Shown in pieces: positions 60,903 through 64,000 of a stretch of DNA of 64,000 nt. The DNA is from Mycobacterium colombiense (lineage in GTDB: Bacteria; Actinomycetota; Actinomycetes; Mycobacteriales; Mycobacteriaceae), in assembly GCF_001953985.1 (NCBI RefSeq), contig NZ_MBEI01000053.1:124001-188000 (forward strand), read 5' to 3'. The notes beneath the pieces are model-generated. The model did no database searches, was not told the DNA's origin, and saw only the letters and a program-made list of their open reading frames with translations. Positions within the stretch are counted from its first letter, which is position 1; every line of letters begins with the position of its first letter. Both the position numbers and the translations under genes were made by a program.

Positions 60903-62288
60903 CTACCGTTCGCCGTCCACGGCGAACGTGACCAGGGCGGCCCAATACAGCGGGCTGGCACTGAGATCCCCGTCGCGCCAGCGCCGCATCTGCTCTCGCT
61001 GCCAACGGTTTACCGCGCATCCGGCTTCCCGCGCGGCGTCGTGCGCGCCGTCCACGGCGGCCACCAGCTCGGCCATCGGATCGGCCGGTTCGGGCTCCGG
61101 CGCACCGGACAACTCGGCGAATTGCCGGTACGCCGCCGTCGTCGGCAGCGACCATAAGGTGGCGGTCACCAGTTGCGCGCCGTTCAGGATCATCGCCGCC
61201 ACCAAACCGGTTGCCTCGTCGAATTGGTAGTCACCACCCGAGCCGCACGCCAGCAGCGCTACGCGTGGCGGCATCGGCAATCGAAGGGCCATCAGGTCCG
61301 AGGCGGTCAATGGGCGGTGATCGCCGATCGCGTTGGCATCCCCGGGGATATCCGCGGTGTCGGCCAGGTGCAGTGCCGCCCGGTCCGCCCGAGTTCCCTG
61401 GTCGTGCTGGTCGTCCGCCGAGCTGGCGTGGCCGACGTAGAGCAGCCGGCACGGGGTTTGTGCCAGCAGCTCGCCCAGCCACGCGCGGTCGGCGTCTTGC
61501 CGGCGGAACAGGTCGAGCACGGTGTCGGCGCGCGGCAGGACGGGTCGCCGTTCGATGAGTCCGGCGAAATGCGCTGCCACGGGCGTGTGCGGCGAGGGCC
61601 TGCCCAGCACCGATCCCAGCGCGGAGTCCGGTCGCTGTCCCGGCACCCGAGGATCGAGAACGAGCAGCGGCGGCCCTTCTCGCCGGGTGTCCCACCCGGC
61701 GGGCGTTCGCGGCGAGTGCACGATGTTGGGCGGCACCGCCATCAGCACGTCGACCAGCTCCATCAGCCGATGGCCATCGGTGAGCTCGTCGATATTGCCT
61801 AGCCGCCAAGGGATTTGGGCCGCCGTGCGCCCGCTGGCGGTAATCGCGTCCTGGCGCGCACGCACCAGTTCCTCTTTGCTGGGGCCCGACTTCGGGATTG
61901 CCAGCAGCCCCCAGGGCATCCGGGCCAGCCGTGCGCTCGGCGAGACGAACAGCACCGCCCGCGGCGAGGCGACGCATTCGGCCAACAGCTGCCACCCGGG
62001 CGTACCGATCAGCAGCACACCCAGGATGTAGGCGACCGTGAGTTCGGTGTCCGGCTTGGCGAATGGTCCCGTGGCCAGGGCGCGCTGGATGGCATCGTGC
62101 CGCGTTTCGGCGCCATGCGGCTCGGGCAGGGCGGCGGTGAGCTCCTGCAGTGCGGCCAGCAGCAGCGGCTCTTCCAGCACCCAGGTGACGGTCCTCGACG
62201 GCTGTCCGACGATCCGCAGGCTGGCGTAGGTCGCTATCCCGAGGTCGGCGTACCGCAGCACCAGGGTCAGCCGGCCGGCCTCGCTCAT
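60903..62288 (-). CDS. CHAT-domain caspase-like protein
   Basis: This 461-residue protein has a C-terminal CHAT (caspase HetF associated with TPR) peptidase domain. The catalytic His is His287 in LLYVGHASS and the nucleophile is Cys348 in ALLACGSGGDYQFDEATGL, followed by the diagnostic LNGAQLVTATLWSLPTT. The N-terminal 250 residues form the usual CHAT prodomain (PSARLARMPWGLLAIP). CHAT proteases cleave proteins in defence, cell-death or signalling systems; the target here is unknown. ATG at 62288 overlaps the stop of the repeat protein upstream (ATGA), so the two are translated together. Confidence 0.88.
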   Translation of the reverse strand: MSEAGRLTLVLRYADLGIATYASLRIVGQPSRTVTWVLEEPLLLAALQELTAALPEPHGAETRHDAIQRALATGPFAKPDTELTVAYILGVLLIGTPGWQLLAECVASPRAVLFVSPSARLARMPWGLLAIPKSGPSKEELVRARQDAITASGRTAAQIPWRLGNIDELTDGHRLMELVDVLMAVPPNIVHSPRTPAGWDTRREGPPLLVLDPRVPGQRPDSALGSVLGRPSPHTPVAAHFAGLIERRPVLPRADTVLDLFRRQDADRAWLGELLAQTPCRLLYVGHASSADDQHDQGTRADRAALHLADTADIPGDANAIGDHRPLTASDLMALRLPMPPRVALLACGSGGDYQFDEATGLVAAMILNGAQLVTATLWSLPTTAAYRQFAELSGAPEPEPADPMAELVAAVDGAHDAAREAGCAVNRWQREQMRRWRDGDLSASPLYWAALVTFAVDGER

Positions 62289-63973
62289 GGCCACGTCGAC
62301 CAGGCAGGCTCGGCCGCGGTGACATCGCGTCCGTAGCGCTGCGAAGCCAGCTCACGATAGTGACTCAGGATCGGCCCCGCCCCGGGTTGCATCTGCAACG
62401 GCGGCAACGGCCCCAGCCTGGTCAGCGACGCGCCGCCCGCGACGGGTGGGCCCGCGGCGGCCAGCGCGGCGGGCTCCGCGTCGGCGTCGATGGGCACCGA
62501 CGCGATGGCCGTCGACGCCCATTCTCCGATCCGCGGCCTTTGTAGGCCCTCGAAAGTCCCTCGCGCGCTGTGGTATTCGACGAGCTCGCTGATCAGCGCG
62601 GTGTTCTCCCACTCCCAGGCCACGGCGAACGCGCCGGCCAGGATGGGCGCCGCGATGCCGCTGGCCCAGCGGGCCCGGGCGTCGGCGTCGGCGATCGAAT
62701 ATCGCACCGAGTCAACCGCCAGGGCGGCCGGCACCTTGAGCTCGGCGGCCTGTTCGAGCTTGGTCATTCCGCGCCAGTACTCCGGCGTGCCGACCTCGCC
62801 GCGCAGGATGCCGAGCCCGTCGGCCTGGCGCGCCTCGGTTTCCTCCAGGGTCTCGTCGGGATCACCCGAGCTGTCGAACCCGAGGTCGGCCAAAGCGTCC
62901 GCGCGCCAGACGGTTCCGAGGTGATTGTCGAGCTGGGCGTACTGCAGCCAGCTGCTGCGCGGCGAGGAGTCCAGCAGTTCGCGGGCCTGCGCGATCAGCT
63001 CGACCGCGTCGGAGAAGTGGCTCCAGAAGATGGCGATCCAGCTGCGCTGCAACAGGATACGGTGCAGATGCAGCGGCTTTCCCAATTCCCGCCACTGTCG
63101 TTCGGCGTGCTCCCAGCATTCGTCGGCGGCCTCCAGCGCGCCGGCTCCCAGCCGGGTGAGTCCCATGTACAGCCAGCACCGCGCGACGTCGTGGGCCCGC
63201 TCGTGGCGGGCGATGACGGGATAGGCCTGCCCGACCAGTTCCTCGGTGCCGGCGTGGTCGTTGGCCGCCCACCGCGCCGCGGCCCGCTCCAATTGCGCTC
63301 TGGCTGCGGCCAGTTCCCACCCGTTGGCGTGTGCCCGCGCTTCGGCGCGGCGCAGCCACGGCTCGGCTTCCGGCAACCGTCCGGTCTCCACGCAGAACCT
63401 GCCGTACCCGGTCGCGGCGGTGACCCACAGGTGGTCGGCGCGCTCACCGGTGTCCCCGGCACGCCCTATGCCTTCAAGAACCGTCTCCCACAATGGGACT
63501 GATCGCACGTGCAGGTCGTCGTCGCACAGCGCGATCGCGCACAGGACGTGCGCGTACGTGCACAGGTACCGGTGCTCGTCGGCGAGGTCGTCGGGTCCGG
63601 AGTCGTTGTCGCACAACGACTCCAGCTCCGCCGCTGCGCCTTCGTGATCACCCAGCGCCGCGCCCAGTGCCGTCTGCAGGAACTGGGCGCGCCGCGAGTA
63701 CCGGCGGATCATGTGCGTGATTTCGGCGTCGGCGGGCAGGCCCGCGTAGATGGCCACGCAGTCCCGAATACGCCGGACCGATTCCCGCACCCCGTCGTAG
63801 GCCCCGCGCGCGAGGTAGATCTCGCCAAGCTGTGCAAGGGCTTCCAGCATCAGGTCGTCGCGGTCCTCGCGCTCGATCCGCGGAATCAACGAGAGCAGCA
63901 GGTCGCGTGCCCCGGTCTCATCGGCGGCGAACGCCATGCGACGCGCCTTATCCAATTCGTCCGGGATCGACAC
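62285..63973 (-). CDS. Helical-repeat (TPR-like) partner of the CHAT protein
   Basis: This 562-residue all-helical protein contains TPR-like repeats: EALAQLGEIYLARGAYDGVRE, GYGRFCVETGRLPEAEPWLRR, and CWLYMGLTRLGAGALEAADE. A C-terminal helical part (FAVAWEWENTALISELVEYH) resembles the region that precedes CHAT domains in fused TPR-CHAT proteins. Here that architecture is split over two genes joined by a four-base overlap. The C-terminal tail is Ala/Gly/Pro-rich. It probably senses a partner and controls the protease. GTG start at 63973; 27 bases remain to the window edge, so any upstream gene is not visible. Confidence 0.82.
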   Translation of the reverse strand: MSIPDELDKARRMAFAADETGARDLLLSLIPRIEREDRDDLMLEALAQLGEIYLARGAYDGVRESVRRIRDCVAIYAGLPADAEITHMIRRYSRRAQFLQTALGAALGDHEGAAAELESLCDNDSGPDDLADEHRYLCTYAHVLCAIALCDDDLHVRSVPLWETVLEGIGRAGDTGERADHLWVTAATGYGRFCVETGRLPEAEPWLRRAEARAHANGWELAAARAQLERAAARWAANDHAGTEELVGQAYPVIARHERAHDVARCWLYMGLTRLGAGALEAADECWEHAERQWRELGKPLHLHRILLQRSWIAIFWSHFSDAVELIAQARELLDSSPRSSWLQYAQLDNHLGTVWRADALADLGFDSSGDPDETLEETEARQADGLGILRGEVGTPEYWRGMTKLEQAAELKVPAALAVDSVRYSIADADARARWASGIAAPILAGAFAVAWEWENTALISELVEYHSARGTFEGLQRPRIGEWASTAIASVPIDADAEPAALAAAGPPVAGGASLTRLGPLPPLQMQPGAGPILSHYRELASQRYGRDVTAAEPAWSTWP

Positions 63974-64000
63974 GGCTGCATCATAAGTCCGGGGGCGGTA

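Overview
The window is 64 kb of high-GC, densely coding actinobacterial DNA. It most resembles a nontuberculous, probably slow-growing Mycobacterium (possibly M. avium complex or a relative). The evidence is genus-typical gene content: a LigC ligase beside a LigD-like primase-polymerase, a WS/DGAT wax-ester synthase, cutinase-like proteins, F420-type oxidoreductases, a DUF222/HNH 13E12-type protein, mycofactocin-type SDRs, and prpD/prpR genes like those of M. tuberculosis. I saw no rRNA, tRNA, CRISPR array, complete insertion sequence or replication origin.

Layout. (1) 1-5.3 kb: a sulfotransferase / alkylsulfatase-like MBL / VOC / luciferase-like oxidoreductase operon, a small lipoprotein and a P450. 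(2) 5.3-12.8 kb: a very large cyclase-ATPase-LuxR regulator, then a GntR regulator divergent from a flavin monooxygenase, CoA-transferase and CitE/malyl-CoA-lyase-like operon. (3) 12.8-21.3 kb: the methylcitrate cycle operon prpD-prpB-prpC with a pyruvate carboxylase gene appended, and the divergent regulator prpR. (4) 21.3-32 kb: a sugar kinase, a hydroxyacid dehydrogenase, a TetR-controlled SDR/VOC/reductase operon, a divergent SDR, then WS/DGAT, Nudix, haloalkane dehalogenase and P450 genes. (5) 32-41 kb: small secreted and HNH proteins, the divergent ligC/primase-polymerase pair, a 1.3 kb gene-free stretch rich in hairpins, and a secreted GH172 (DUF2961) protein. (6) 41-50.5 kb: a catabolic cluster built around a 6-oxocamphor-hydrolase-like C-C hydrolase. 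(7) 50.6-58 kb: F420-type oxidoreductase, epimerase, cutinases, CsbD, a kinase-fold enzyme with a divergent TetR, serine hydrolase and a DapB-like reductase. (8) 58-64 kb: a CHAT-protease/helical-repeat module with three uncharacterised companion genes.

How they work together. Cluster 6 is the most coherent. An 18-bp palindrome (TTTGGGCGATCGCCCAAA) stands before the SDR-P450 operon. A one-mismatch copy stands before the hydrolase-Rieske-small protein-TetR operon. A weaker copy lies between a luciferase-like oxidoreductase and an SDR-aldehyde dehydrogenase operon. The predicted logic is hydroxylation (P450 and/or Rieske oxygenase), oxidation of the alcohol (mycofactocin-type SDR), retro-Claisen ring opening (crotonase-fold hydrolase) and further oxidation (ALDH), all under one TetR. 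The substrate would be a cyclic terpenoid- or steroid-like ketone, by inference only. The CHAT module looks like a split-gene protease system of unknown purpose. Several other TetR/GntR genes have clear inverted-repeat operators in adjacent divergent promoters, which makes the regulation of this window unusually readable.
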